NCBI GenBank assembly: GCA_943735955.1 | Contig: CALSEQ010000021.1 | Location: forward strand, 130,001 to 194,000 | DNA length: 64,000 nt | Source of the DNA: Piscicola geometra | Taxonomy: Eukaryota; Annelida; Clitellata; Hirudinida; Piscicolidae | Direction: 5' to 3' | Part shown: in pieces, positions 1-10,265 of the stretch | Numbering within the stretch: position 1 is the first letter of the stretch | Layout of the letters: each line of letters starts with the position of its first letter | The notes under the pieces: model-generated | Seen by the model: the letters and a program-made list of their open reading frames with translations, nothing else | Told to the model about the DNA's origin: nothing | The model's database searches: none | Position numbers and translations under genes: made by a program

Positions 1-106
1 GCCACACCAGCCACTGAGGCCACAGCAGCCACTGAGGCCACACCAGCCACTGAGGCCACACCAGCCACTGAGGCCACACCAGCCACTGAGGCGACAGCAG
101 CCACTG
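1..106 (+). repeat. 18-bp in-frame coding minisatellite
   Basis: About six copies of GCCACACCAGCCACTGAG. The length is a multiple of three, so copy-number change keeps the frame. It encodes alternating ATPATE and ATAATE. Confidence 0.85.
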
Positions 107-3100
107 ATTACAGGACTGTAGTTTGCAATGAGGGCAGGGGTGAGGGAGGAGGAGAAGCTGGGACGAGTGGCGTTCACGTTGGAGGCGAGAAGGAGCGAGA
201 AGCTGCAAAGAGTGAAGTGAAAGCAGGCAAGAAAGAGGAAATCGGAGAGTTGGAAGATGAGAAGAGTGTTGAGTCTTTGGTGGGTGGCCTTGTGTTGGGT
301 GGAGTCAGGCAGGTGTTGGGTGCAAGAGAGGGTGGTGAAGGAGGGCATGGAAGGGAGGATGAATTGAAAAATGAAGCGGTGAGGGGTGGAACAGTAAATG
401 AAGAAAAGCTTGAAATGAAACAAGTTGCAATTAAAAGTGAAGAAACAAAGGATGGAGAAGCGAAAGAGAGAACAGAGGAAATGGATGCAACGGCTGGAAA
501 AGCTGAAAAAACGTCTTTGGAGGCCGTGCAGCAGCAGTCAGCAAGTGCGCTTGTGGACGAATCAAGCGTGCATAATGATGAAAAGCAAAAAGAAGAAGAA
601 ATTGATGATGATGATGATTTTCTGTCTGAAGATGATGATGATGTGTTAGTGGTGGTTGCTGAAATGTGTGGTGGAGGAGTGAGCTCAAGGGAAGAGATTG
701 TTGACGTGGGAACTGAGGATAGCATCCAAACAAGTGGTGATGATGATCTTGAAGGGATCAATTGTGGATTAGAAAATGGTGATAAAGTTTCGGAACTCAA
801 AGTTTCAAATAGTTCAGAAAGAAGTGAGGAAACGAAAAGTGAGAAGATGAATGAGAATCAAGTGGAGGTTGCCACTGAATCCACGGAAGCCACTGAAGCT
901 GCCACAGAAGCCACTGAAGCCACGGAAGCCACTAAAGATGCCACAGGAGCCACTGAAGCCACAGAAACCAATGAAGTCACTGAAGCCACTTTAGCTGCCA
1001 CAGGAGCCACAGAAGCCACTGAAGCTGCCACAGGAACCACAGGAGCCACTGAAGCTGCCACAGGAGCCAGAGGAGCCACTGAAGCTGCCACAGGAGCCAC
1101 TAAAGCTGCCACAGGAGCCACTAAAGCTGCCACAGGAGCCACAGAAGCCACTGAAGCTGCCACAGGAGCCACAGAAGCCACTGAAGCTGCCACAGGAGCC
1201 ACAGAAACCACTGAAGCTACCACAGAAGCGACAAGAGCCATTGAAGCCACTGAAGCTGCCACAAGAGCCATTGAAGCCACAGAAGCTACTGAAGCTGCCA
1301 CAGGAGCCACAGGAACCACTGAAGCTACTGCTGATGCCTACGAAGACGACCGGAGATTCGTGGAGGAGCTCCTGAAGGAGATGGCTTTGAGTGGAGAGAT
1401 GCACAAGAAAGAGCGAGTGCCAGAAGGGCTGGAAAGACAATTGAAGGAAGAAGGAGGAAGAAAGGAGGAAGAAGAAGGAGAAGAGAGGGAAGGGGGTGGC
1501 ATGGAAGGGGGGGCTGAGATGAAAAGATCGTACTTTCTGGACACCAGTGAAGACATCTTGGACCCTGAGACGGGAAGAAAGCTCGAAGGAGCCGCTGCCA
1601 TCCTGGAAAAGGCGAGGAGAGTGGCTGCGGATGCGTCGATCAGTCTGCCCAGGAAGCAGAAGATGCTGCAGGTGCGGAGGCTGATCGAGCGCGAGAATGT
1701 GCTGCAGGACAAGCTGACCGCGATGCTGAAGAAGATCCAGGACGACGAAGACGAGATCGAGAAGGAGTTGGTGAGGAGGCAGCTGAAGCAGGTGATGCAG
1801 GAGGCAGGCCAAGCAGGCAGGCAGGAGGAAGAGGAGGAGGACAGTGATGCTTTTTACACCTCGAAGGAAACAAACAAAAACAACGGAAGACCTCACTCCC
1901 TTCATGAAACCTTCCTCAGAAAACCACCAATCTCCAAGAGATCCATTCCTACACAAGCACCACAACACCACAGCAGTATCAACCACCAAGACGACACCTA
2001 CCACAGCCGCAACAACCACCAAGACGACACCTACTACAGCCGCAACAACCACCAAGACGACACCTACCACAAAGGAATGGACCTCTTGCTGCACACTGAG
2101 GCTCCCAACGACCCCCTCGAAGCCTACTTCAACTCCTCCACTCGTGCACCACCACCGGCCCATGCAGCCTACACCAGGCTCTCGCATGCAGCCTCCATAG
2201 ACCACTCTGAGTTGCAGACAGGCCTCTCGAGACGTGAAAAGCCCTTCCAAACGACTTCTGAGCGGAAGAAGAGCGAGCAAGTCTCGGAGACTCCCCGGTG
2301 GAAACACGACTTCATCGGGAGCAGGTTCTCGTTGCCCACTTCCACCCGCTCAGAGCCTCCCAAGAGCAAGAAAGACTGGTCCTCCTACCTCCAGCCCTCC
2401 AACAGCCCTCCAAGCACCTCACAAACTGCCAGCAGGACCACCTCGAGGCCTCTCCCCTCCCCCTTCGAAAGCCTCTATGGCACGGACCAACGAAGGGGAG
2501 TGGTCGCTAAGTCATCATATGACGTCACAGACTCGCCTTCAGGGAGAGCAAGTGGTCCTTCTGAGTGCAGTGGCCTGGCAAGAAGAGACCTTTCAAAGTA
2601 CTCTGCAGCCAAGTACAACAACAAATACAACGATTTTGACAACTACAACAGCAACAAATATACAGCTGACAACAAATACAACATAAACAAATATACAACT
2701 GACAACAAATATACAACCGACAACAAATATACAACTGACAACAAACATACAACTGACAACAAATATACAACTGACAACAAATATACAAATGAAAACAAAT
2801 ATACAACTGACAACAAATATACAACTGACAACAAATACAACATAAACAAATATACAACTGACAACAAATACAACATAAACAAATATACAACTGACTACAA
2901 ATACAACAGCAAATACGACAATGACACCGGCACATACAGCAACAAGCACGACAAAGACAGCAGCAGAAAGTACTCGAAGAGCTTGGATGAGCTGGTGAAG
3001 GCAATCAGTCTCTCAAACAGCTACTGCACGCTCTCAGTCAATGCGGCCAGTAGCAGCAGGCAGAGCTCCCACAGCAACCACACCACCCCTCCATGCCACC

Positions 3101-3330
3101 ACACCACCCCTCCAAGCCACCACTCCCACCTCTTCGACTACAAAGCACGCCAAGGAGGTGCTTACCGGAGTGCTGATGAACAAGGGAGGGGGTCGAGCAG
3201 GAGGCACACAGACAGACAGACGGGCAGCTACGTGTACGTGGACAGAGGCAGGAACGTCAATGTGGTGGTGGACACTGAAGCGCACACCTCCAGACACGGA
3301 AGACCACTCATTTACGAGTTGGAGATCTGA
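1..3330 (+). CDS. 3' part of a large acidic, repeat-rich coiled-coil protein, function unknown
   Basis: The frame is open from the first base of the window to a TGA at 3328-3330, giving 1109 residues with no start, so the gene runs off the left edge. Numbering from base 1, residues 1-36 and 291-445 are Thr/Ala/Glu repeats (ATEATEA type), and residues about 200-217 are rich in Asp/Glu. Residues 446-640 are the most protein-like part. They are not repetitive, contain SYFLDTSEDILDPETG, and from about 534 to 614 form a charged helix likely to be a coiled coil, ending in poly-Glu. Residues 661-693 are three copies of an 11-residue NHQDDTY repeat, and residues about 880-970 are an Asn/Lys/Tyr/Thr repeat (NKYTTD). 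I see no enzyme motif, membrane segment or signal peptide. A poly(A) signal lies 258 bases after the stop. The family is not recognised. The long frame through non-repeat sequence, the ordinary stop and the poly(A) signal support a real gene, but the repeats alone would also keep a frame open. Confidence 0.6.
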   Translation, partial: ATPATEATAATEATPATEATPATEATPATEATAATDYRTVVCNEGRGEGGGEAGTSGVHVGGEKEREAAKSEVKAGKKEEIGELEDEKSVESLVGGLVLGGVRQVLGAREGGEGGHGREDELKNEAVRGGTVNEEKLEMKQVAIKSEETKDGEAKERTEEMDATAGKAEKTSLEAVQQQSASALVDESSVHNDEKQKEEEIDDDDDFLSEDDDDVLVVVAEMCGGGVSSREEIVDVGTEDSIQTSGDDDLEGINCGLENGDKVSELKVSNSSERSEETKSEKMNENQVEVATESTEATEAATEATEATEATKDATGATEATETNEVTEATLAATGATEATEAATGTTGATEAATGARGATEAATGATKAATGATKAATGATEATEAATGATEATEAATGATETTEATTEATRAIEATEAATRAIEATEATEAATGATGTTEATADAYEDDRRFVEELLKEMALSGEMHKKERVPEGLERQLKEEGGRKEEEEGEEREGGGMEGGAEMKRSYFLDTSEDILDPETGRKLEGAAAILEKARRVAADASISLPRKQKMLQVRRLIERENVLQDKLTAMLKKIQDDEDEIEKELVRRQLKQVMQEAGQAGRQEEEEEDSDAFYTSKETNKNNGRPHSLHETFLRKPPISKRSIPTQAPQHHSSINHQDDTYHSRNNHQDDTYYSRNNHQDDTYHKGMDLLLHTEAPNDPLEAYFNSSTRAPPPAHAAYTRLSHAASIDHSELQTGLSRREKPFQTTSERKKSEQVSETPRWKHDFIGSRFSLPTSTRSEPPKSKKDWSSYLQPSNSPPSTSQTASRTTSRPLPSPFESLYGTDQRRGVVAKSSYDVTDSPSGRASGPSECSGLARRDLSKYSAAKYNNKYNDFDNYNSNKYTADNKYNINKYTTDNKYTTDNKYTTDNKHTTDNKYTTDNKYTNENKYTTDNKYTTDNKYNINKYTTDNKYNINKYTTDYKYNSKYDNDTGTYSNKHDKDSSRKYSKSLDELVKAISLSNSYCTLSVNAASSSRQSSHSNHTTPPCHHTTPPSHHSHLFDYKARQGGAYRSADEQGRGSSRRHTDRQTGSYVYVDRGRNVNVVVDTEAHTSRHGRPLIYELEI
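871..1335 (+). repeat. Coding Thr/Ala/Glu repeat block
   Basis: About 155 codons made from GCCACTGAAGC- and GCCACAGGA-type units, all multiples of three. It resembles the block at the left edge but is more diverged, so the two probably come from one ancestral repeat within the gene. The minus-strand Val/Ala/Ser frame here is only its shadow. Confidence 0.85.
1981..2079 (+). repeat. 33-bp coding tandem repeat, three copies
   Basis: Three copies starting at 1981, 2014 and 2047 (AACCACCAAGACGACACCTA) encode NHQDDTY followed by a variable tail. The near identity of the copies points to recent duplication. Confidence 0.85.
2649..2910 (+). repeat. Coding NKYTTD repeat (18-bp unit)
   Basis: Tandem AACAAATATACAACTGAC units with a variant that encodes NKYNINKY. 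The block is AT-rich inside an otherwise GC-richer gene, so it is a later expansion within the coding frame. Confidence 0.8.
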
Positions 3331-3587
3331 GCACCCAGCCGAATGCTTGTCTTCTTCAAAGACTTTTATTTTCAAATAACAACTAAAAGCTATAAAAACG
3401 GGAATATTTCTTGCGAGAACTCAATTCTGACGCAAGCGCTCTTTATGCTTCATGAAGCCTGCTTCGATTGCTTTGAAAACTTCCACAGAGCACTTGCAGT
3501 AGCACTTGCCGTGGCACTTGCACAAAGCACTTGCCGTGGCACTTGCTTCCAAACGAATCAGCTTCCCTTTCAAAGTTCTTTTCATCA

Positions 3588-3593
3588 AATAAA
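3588..3593 (+). promoter_or_regulatory. Poly(A) signal AATAAA for the 1-3330 gene
   Basis: A canonical AATAAA lies 258 bases after the stop codon and just downstream of the 12-bp repeat. The exact cleavage site cannot be seen. Confidence 0.55.
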
Positions 3594-3599
3594 GGTGCT

Positions 3600-3605
3600 T
3601 TTATT
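3600..3605 (-). promoter_or_regulatory. Poly(A) signal AATAAA for PIG-P
   Basis: On the minus strand, AATAAA (TTTATT on plus) lies about 155 bases after the PIG-P stop at 3760-3762. It is only 6 bases from the opposing gene's signal, so the two transcripts should overlap at their 3' ends. Confidence 0.5.
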
Positions 3606-3667
3606 TCTCATTTTTTTCATTTTATATTCTCGGAGTTAAACCCAATGGTGATGGTGACGTTTGAAGT

Positions 3668-3750
3668 GATGACGATGATGATGATGATGATGGTGACGAT
3701 GATGATGATGACGATAATGGTGACGATGATAATGATGACGATGATATAGT
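3668..3750 (+). repeat. GAT/GAC trinucleotide microsatellite
   Basis: Imperfect (GATGAT) run with GAC and GGT variants. It lies in the presumed 3' untranslated region of PIG-P and just outside its last codon. Confidence 0.85.
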
Positions 3751-3759
3751 TGATGTGAG

Positions 3760-4025
3760 TCATGATCCATACAGAATGTCGTTTACGAGACAAATGTCAA
3801 TATCAGAGATATTAGGAATAGAACTTCTATCTTCGTTATCAGTGGCATCATCATACTCATCATTTTCATCGTCACCATCATCATCATCACCATCACCATC
3901 ATCATCATCATCATCATCATCACCATCACCATCATCATAATCATCATCATCATCACCATTCTTAAAGCAGACTCTCCGTCTCCGATGAGGTTCATGAAGA
4001 GGCTCTCCTGCCTTTGAATGGTCAT
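3760..4025 (-). CDS. PIGP: PIG-P exon 4 (Asp-rich insertion and C-terminus)
   Basis: Acceptor GATGCAG|ATGACC at 4027-4026, stop TGA at 3762-3760. The frame reads DHSKAGEPLHEPHRRRR, then a long Asp/Gly tract from GAT/GGT codons (about 3960-3850), then a tail whose IP-ISDI core matches the human (A)IP-RDISISEV region. The frame stays open through the microsatellite, and its phase fits exon 3. The distance (about 5.9 kb) and the repeat-filled intron explain why it is easy to miss. Confidence 0.75.
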
Positions 4026-7000
4026 CTGCATGATGATGATGATAACGATGATGATGATGACGACGATGATAATGATGATGATGAAAATGATAATGATGAT
4101 GCTGATGATAATTACGATTATAACACTTTTTGTGGCTTGGAATCAGTTTAATGTTGAATTCTTAGAAACTGTCAAGCTAATCATCATCATCGTCATCATC
4201 ATCATCAGGCGCGAATCCAATGTGGGGTCACGTGTCCCCTTCTAACAACCCCCAAAGCTCAAATATTATTTTTCCTTCTATAAAGCAAAATTGACGATAT
4301 GTTATAAAAATTATTAAACAAACTGGCAAAAAAGGCTATAAGTAATTGTTTGAAAGATAGACTTTTGAGAGTTGCAGCTGAGAAAAAGAGGGCAGAGAGG
4401 GCAGTGTAGGAAGGGCAGTGCAGGGAGGGCAGTGCAGTGGTGCAGGGAGGGCAGTGCAGAAGTGCAGGGAGGGCAGTGCAGCAGTGCAGGGAGGGCAGTG
4501 CAGTGGTGCAAGGAGGGCAGTGCAGTGGTGCAGGGAGGGCAGTGCAGTGGTGCAGGGAGGGCAGTGCAGTGGTGCAGGGAGGGCAGTGCAGTGGTGCAGG
4601 GAGGGCAGTGCAGTGGTGCAGGGAGGGCAGTGCAGTGGTGCAGGAAGGGCAGTGCAGGGAGGGCAGTGCAGTGGTGCAGGGAGGGCAGTGCAGGGAGGGC
4701 AGTGCAGTGGTGCAGGGAGGGCAGTGCAGTGGTGCAGGGAAGGCAGTGCAGGGAGGGCAGTGCAGTGGTGCAGGGAGGGCAGTGCAGTGGTGCAGGGAGG
4801 GCAGTGCAGCAGTGCAGGGAGGACAGTGCAGTGGTGCAGGGAGGGCAGTGCAGTGGTGCAGGGAGGGCAGTGCAGCAGTGCAGGGAGGACAGTGCAGTGG
4901 TGCAGGAAGGGCAGTGCAGGGAGGGCAGTGCAGGGAGGGCAGTGCAGGGAGGGCAGTGCAGAGAGGGCAGTGCAGTGGTGCAGGCAGGGCAGTGCAGGGA
5001 GGGCAGTGCAGCAGTGCAGGGAGGGCAGTGCAGTGGTGCAGGGAGGACAGTGCAGTGGTGCAGGAAGGGCAGTGCAGGGAGGGCAGTGCAGAGAGGGCAG
5101 TGCTGTGGTGCAGGGAGGGCAGTGCAGCAGTGCAGAGAGGGCAGTGCAGTGGTGCAGGGAGGGCAGTGCAGGGAGGGCAGTGCAGTGGTGCAGGGAGGGC
5201 AGTGCAGCAGTGCAGGGAGGGCAGTGCAGTGGTGCAGGGAGGGCAGTGCAGCAGTGCAGGGAGGGCAGTGCAGTGGTGCAGGGAGGGCAGTGCAGTGGTG
5301 CAGGGAGGGCAGTGCAGGGAGGGCAGTGCAGTGGTGCAGGGAGGGCAGTGCAGAGAGGGCAGTGTAGAAAGGGCAGTGCAGGGAGGGCAGTGCAGGGAGG
5401 GCAGTGCAGTGGTGCAGGGAGGGCAGTGCAGAGAGGGCAGTGTAGGAAGGGCAGTGCAGGGAGGGCAGTGCAGTGGTGCAGGGAGGGCAGTGCAGTGGTG
5501 CAGAGAGGGCAGTGCAGTGGTGCAGGGAGGGCAGTGCAGTGGTGCAGGGAGGGCATTGCAGCAGTGCAGGGAGGGCAGTGCAGTGGTGCAGGGAGGGCGG
5601 TGCAGCAGTGCAGGGAGGGCAGTGCAGTGGTGCAGGGAGGGCAGTGCAGCAGTGCAGAGAGGGCAGTGCAGTGGTGCAGGGAGGGCAGTGCAGTGGTTCA
5701 GGAAGGGCAGTGCAGGGAGGGCAGTGCAGTGGTGCAGGAAGGGCAGTGCAGGGAGGGCAGTGCAGGGAGGGCAGTGCAGGGAGGGCAGTGCAGTGGTGCA
5801 GGGAGGGCAGTGCAGCAGTGCAGGGAGGGCAGTGCAGTGGTGCAGGGAGGGCAGTGCAGCAGTGCAGAGAGGGCAGTGCAGTGGTGCAGGGAGGGCAGTG
5901 CAGTGGTGCAGGGAGGGCAGTGCAGTGGTGCAGGGAGGGCAGTGCAGTGGTGCAGGGAGGGCAGTGCAGTGGTGCAGGGAGGGCAGTGCAGTGGTGCAGG
6001 GAGGGCAGTGCAGTGGTTCAGGAAGGGCAGTGCAGGGAGGGCAGTGCAGTGGTGCAGGAAGGGCAGTGCAGGGAGGGCAGTGCAGGGAGGGCAGTGCAGT
6101 GGTACAGGGAAGGTAGTGCAGAGGTGCAGGGAGGGCAGTGCAGGGAGGGCAGTGCAGTGGTGCAGGTAGAGCAGTGCAGTGGTGCAGGGAGGGCAGTGCA
6201 GCAGTGCAGGGAGGGCAGTGCAGTGGTGCAGGAAGGGCAGTGCAGTGGTGCAGGGAGGGCAGTGCAGGGAGGGCAGTGCAGCAGTGCAAGGAGGGCAGTG
6301 CAGTGGTGCAGGGAGGGCAGTGCAGTGGTGCAGGGAGGGCAGTGCAGTGGTGCAGGGAGGGCAGTGCAGTGGTGCAGGGAGGGCAGTGCAGCAGTGCAGG
6401 GAGGGCAGTGCAGTGGTGCAGGGAGGGCAGTGCAGTGGTGCAGGGAGGGCAGTGCAACAGTGCAGGGAGGACAGTGCAGTGGTGCAGGAAGGGCAGTGCA
6501 GGGAGGGCAGTGCAGGGAGGGCAGTGCAGAGAGGGCAGTGCAGTGGTGCAGGCAGGGCAGTGCAGGGAGGGCAGTGCAGCAGTGCAGGGAGGGCAGTGCA
6601 GTGGTGCAGGGAGGACAGTGCAGTGGTGCAGGAAGGGCAGTGCAGGGAGGGCAGTGCAGAGAGGGCAGTGCAGTGGTGCAGGGAGGGCAGTGCAGCAGTG
6701 CAGAGAGGGCAGTGCAGTGGTGCAGGGAGGGCAGTGCAGGGAGGGCAGTGCAGCAGTGCAGGGAGGGCAGTGCAGTGGTGCAGGGAGGGCAGTGCAGCAG
6801 TGCAGGGAGGGCAGTGCAGTGGTGCAGGGAGGGCAGTGCAGTGGTGCAGGGAGGGCAGTGCAGGGAGGGCAGTGCAGTGGTGCAGGGAGGGCAGTGCAGA
6901 GAGGGCAGTGCAGTGGTGCAGGGAGGGCAGTGCAGCAGTGCAGGGAGGGCAGTGCAGTGGTGCAGGGAAGGCAGTGCAGTGGTGCAGGGAGGGCAGTGCA

Positions 7001-10000
7001 GGGAGGGCAGTGCAGTGGTGCAGGGAGGGCAGTGCAGGGAGGGCAGTGCAGTGGTGCAGGGAGGGCAGTGCAGAGAGGGCAGTGTAGAAAGGGCAGTGCA
7101 GGGAGGGCAGTGCAAAGAGGGCAGTGTAGTGGTGCAGGGAGGGCAGTGCAGAGAGGGCAGTGTAGGAAGGGCAGTGCAGGGAGGGCAGTGCAGTCGTGCA
7201 GGAAGGGCAGTGCAGCAGTGCAGGGAGGGCAGTGCAGTGGTGCAGAGAGGGCAGTGCAGTGGTGCAGGGAGGGCAGTGCAGTGGTGCAGGGAGGGCATTG
7301 CAGCAGTGCAGGGAGGGCAGTGCAGTGGTGCAGGGAGGGCAGTGCAGCAGTGCAGGAGGGCAGTGCAGTGGTGCAGGGAGGGCAGTGCAGCAGTGCAGGG
7401 AGGGCAGTGCAGTGGTGCAGGGAGGGCAGTGCAGCAGTGCAGAGAGGGCAGTGCAGTGGTGCAGGGAGGGCAGTGCAGTGGTTCAGGAAGGGCAGTGCAG
7501 GGAGGGCAGTGCAGTGGTGCAGGAAGGGCAGTGCAGGGAGGGCAGTGCAGGGAGGGCAGTGCAGTGGTGCAGGGAGGGCAGTGCAGCAGTGTAGGGAGGG
7601 CAGTGCAGTGGTGCAGGGAGGGCAGTGCAGCAGTGCAGAGAGGGCAGTGCAGTGGTGCAGGGAGGGCAGTGCAGTGGTGCAGGGAGGGCAGTGCAGTGGT
7701 GCAGGGAGGGCAGTGCAGTGGTGCAGGGAGGGCAGTGCAGTGGTGCAGGGAGGGCAGTGCAGTGGTGCAGGGAGGGCAGTGCAGTGGTTCAGGAAGGGCA
7801 GTGCAGGGAGGGCAGTGCAGTGGTGCAGGAAGGGCAGTGCAGGGAGGGCAGTGCAGGGAGGGCAGTGCAGTGGTGCAGGGAAGGTAGTGCAGTGGTGCAG
7901 GGAGGGCAGTGCAGGGAGGGCAGTGCAGGGAGGGCAGTGCAGTGGTGCAGGTAGAGCAGTGCAGTGGTGCAGGGAGGGCAGTGCAGTGGTGCAGGGAGGG
8001 CAGTGCAGGGAGGGCAGTGCAGCAGTGCAAGGAGGGCAGTGCAGTGGTGCAGGGAGGGCAGTGCAGTGGTGCAGGGAGGGCAGTGCAGTGGTGCAGAGAG
8101 GGCAGTGCAGTGGTGCAGGAAGGGCAGTGCAGGGAGGGCAGTGCAGAGAGGGCAGTGCAGTGGTGCAGGGAGGGCAGTGCAGCAGTGCAAAGAGGGCAGT
8201 GCAGTGGTGCAGGGAGGGAAGTGCAGGGAGGGCAGTGCAGCAGGGCAGTGCAGCAGTGCAGGGAGGGCAGTGCAGCAGTGCAAGGAGGGCAGTGCAGTCG
8301 TGCAGGGAGGGCAGTGCAGTGGTGCAGGGAGGGCAGTGCAGTGGTGCAGGAAGAGCAGTGCAGGGAGGGCAGTGCAGAGAGGGCAGTGCAGTGGTGCAGG
8401 GAGGGCAGTGCAGCAGTGCAGAGAGGGCAGTGCAGTGGTGCAGGGAGGGAAGTGCAGGGAGGGCAGTGCAGTGGTGCAGGGAGGACAGTGCAGCAGTGCA
8501 GAGAGGACAGTGCAGCAGTGCAGGGAGGGCAGTGCAGTGGTGCAGGGAGGGCAGTGCAGCAGCGCAGGGAGGGCAGTGCAGCAGTGCAGGGAGGACAGTG
8601 CAGTGGTGCAGGGAGGGCAGTGCAGAGAGGGCAGTGTATGAAAGGCAGTGCAGAGAAGGCAGTGTAGTGGTGCAGGGAGGGCAGTGCAGAGAGGGCAGTG
8701 CAGTGGTGCAGGGAGGGCAGTGCAGAGAGGGCAGTGCAGTGGTGCAGGGAGGACAGTGCAGTCGTGCAGGAAGGGCAGTGCAGCAGTGCAGGGAGGGCAG
8801 TGCAGTGGTGCAGGGAGGGCAGTGCAGTAGTGCAGGGAGGGCAGTGCAGTGGTGCAGGGAGGGCAGTGCAGTGGTGCAGAGAGGACAGTGCAGTGGTGCA
8901 GGGAGGGCAGTGCAGTGGTGCAGGGAAGGCAGTGCAGCAGTGCAGGGAGGGCAGTGCGGTGGTGCAGGGAGGGCAGTGCAGGGAGGGCAGTGCAGGGAGA
9001 GCAGTGCAGGTAGGGCAGTGCAGTGGTGCAGGGAGGGCAGTGCAGCAGTGCAGGGAGGGCAGTGCAGCAGTGCAGAGAGGGCAGTGCAGTGGTGCAGGGA
9101 GGGCAGTGCAGTGGTGCAGGGAGGGCAGTGCAGGGAGGATGATGGAGAAGGTGGGAGGAACAACACTCCAAATCAATGGCAGCAGCATGCGGTGCGAGAA
9201 AAAATTTAAGCAAAATTGAAAAGAGGCGCGATGAGGAAGTTCCTGGAGGCTTTGACTGAAAGAGCAGTGTTGGAGGTTGGGGAAAGATGAGAAGTTGAAG
9301 AAGGATGGATGAGGTGAGAGGAGGTTTGGAGGAGGTGCATGGATGAGGTGAGGGGAGGTTTGGAGGAAGTGCATGGATGAGGTGAGGGGAGGTTTGGAGA
9401 GGGTGCATGGATGAGGTGAGGGGAGGTTTGGAGGAGGTGCATGGATGAGGTGAGGGGAGGTTTGGAGGAGGTGCATGGATGAGGTGAGGGGAGGTTTGGA
9501 GGAGGTGCATGGATGAGGTGAGATGAGGTTTGGAGGGGGTGCATGGATGAGGTGAGGGGAGGTTTGGAGGAGGTGCATGGATGAGATGAGGGGAGGTTTG
9601 GAGGGGGTGCATGGATGAGGTGAGGGGAGGTTTGAAGGGGGTGCATGGATGAGGTGAGGGGAGGTTTGGAGGAGGTGCATGGATGAGGTGAGGGGAGGTT
9701 TGGAGGTGGTGCATGGATGAGGTGAGGGGAGGTTTGGAGGAGGTGCAAGCAAAAGAGGAAGATGCAGAAAACAGAAGAGTGTGCTCGAAAAAAGTTCGAC
9801 GTGACAACGCCTGCTAGAAGAGAGAGAGAGAGGAGTGGAAGGTGCTCTGACATCCATTTTCGTACTCAACAACTGCTTGTGCCCTTCTCTAGATCCGCCC
9901 CTGATCATGTATCATCATCATCATCATCATCATCAACCTCATCATCCTCATCATGACCTTGAATATGATGTAGTGAGTGGAGAGGGGGGATGGAGAGGTG

Positions 10001-10224
10001 GTTGATGAAGGGGTAGACGAAGTAGAAAGAGAGGATGAAGACGCCCACAGACAACGATGGTATGCTGATGGACCAGTGTCTGGGACAGAGTGACGTCACG
10101 ATTGCAACAACACGATGATGTCGTCATGCCAGAGATAACTATATTGATATAAGCTCTGAGGATCACTTAAAAAACTTTTTGAATTATACTATGGTAAAGT
10201 GTAACATAATGATACATAAAAGTA

Positions 10225-10265
<41 letters not shown>

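Larger units (their letters stand above)
3331..3640 (+). other. 3' untranslated region of the 1-3330 gene, with a 12-bp minisatellite at 3490-3546
   Basis: No coding sequence is seen. GCACTTGCCGTG and close variants repeat about five times at 3490-3546. The region also overlaps the 3' end of the opposing PIG-P gene. Confidence 0.6.
4026..9957 (-). other. PIG-P intron 3, filled by minisatellites
   Basis: The 5.93-kb intron holds GAT microsatellites (4030-4117), a TCATCA run (4180-4208), 170 bases of plain sequence (4210-4386), the 14/22-bp array, 160 plain bases (9140-9302), the 34-bp array, and a hAT-like end beside the donor. I see no exon inside it. Confidence 0.65.

Noticed and set aside
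4259..9166. 1635-codon minus-strand frame (HCTALPSLHH type) and other long frames on both strands
   Set aside because: They are pure products of the stop-free 14/22-bp minisatellite, are open in several frames at once, and have no non-repeat domain.
9206..9853. Minus-strand frames rich in SSMHLLQTSPHLIHAP
   Set aside because: Translation of the 34-bp minisatellite; the frame changes from copy to copy.
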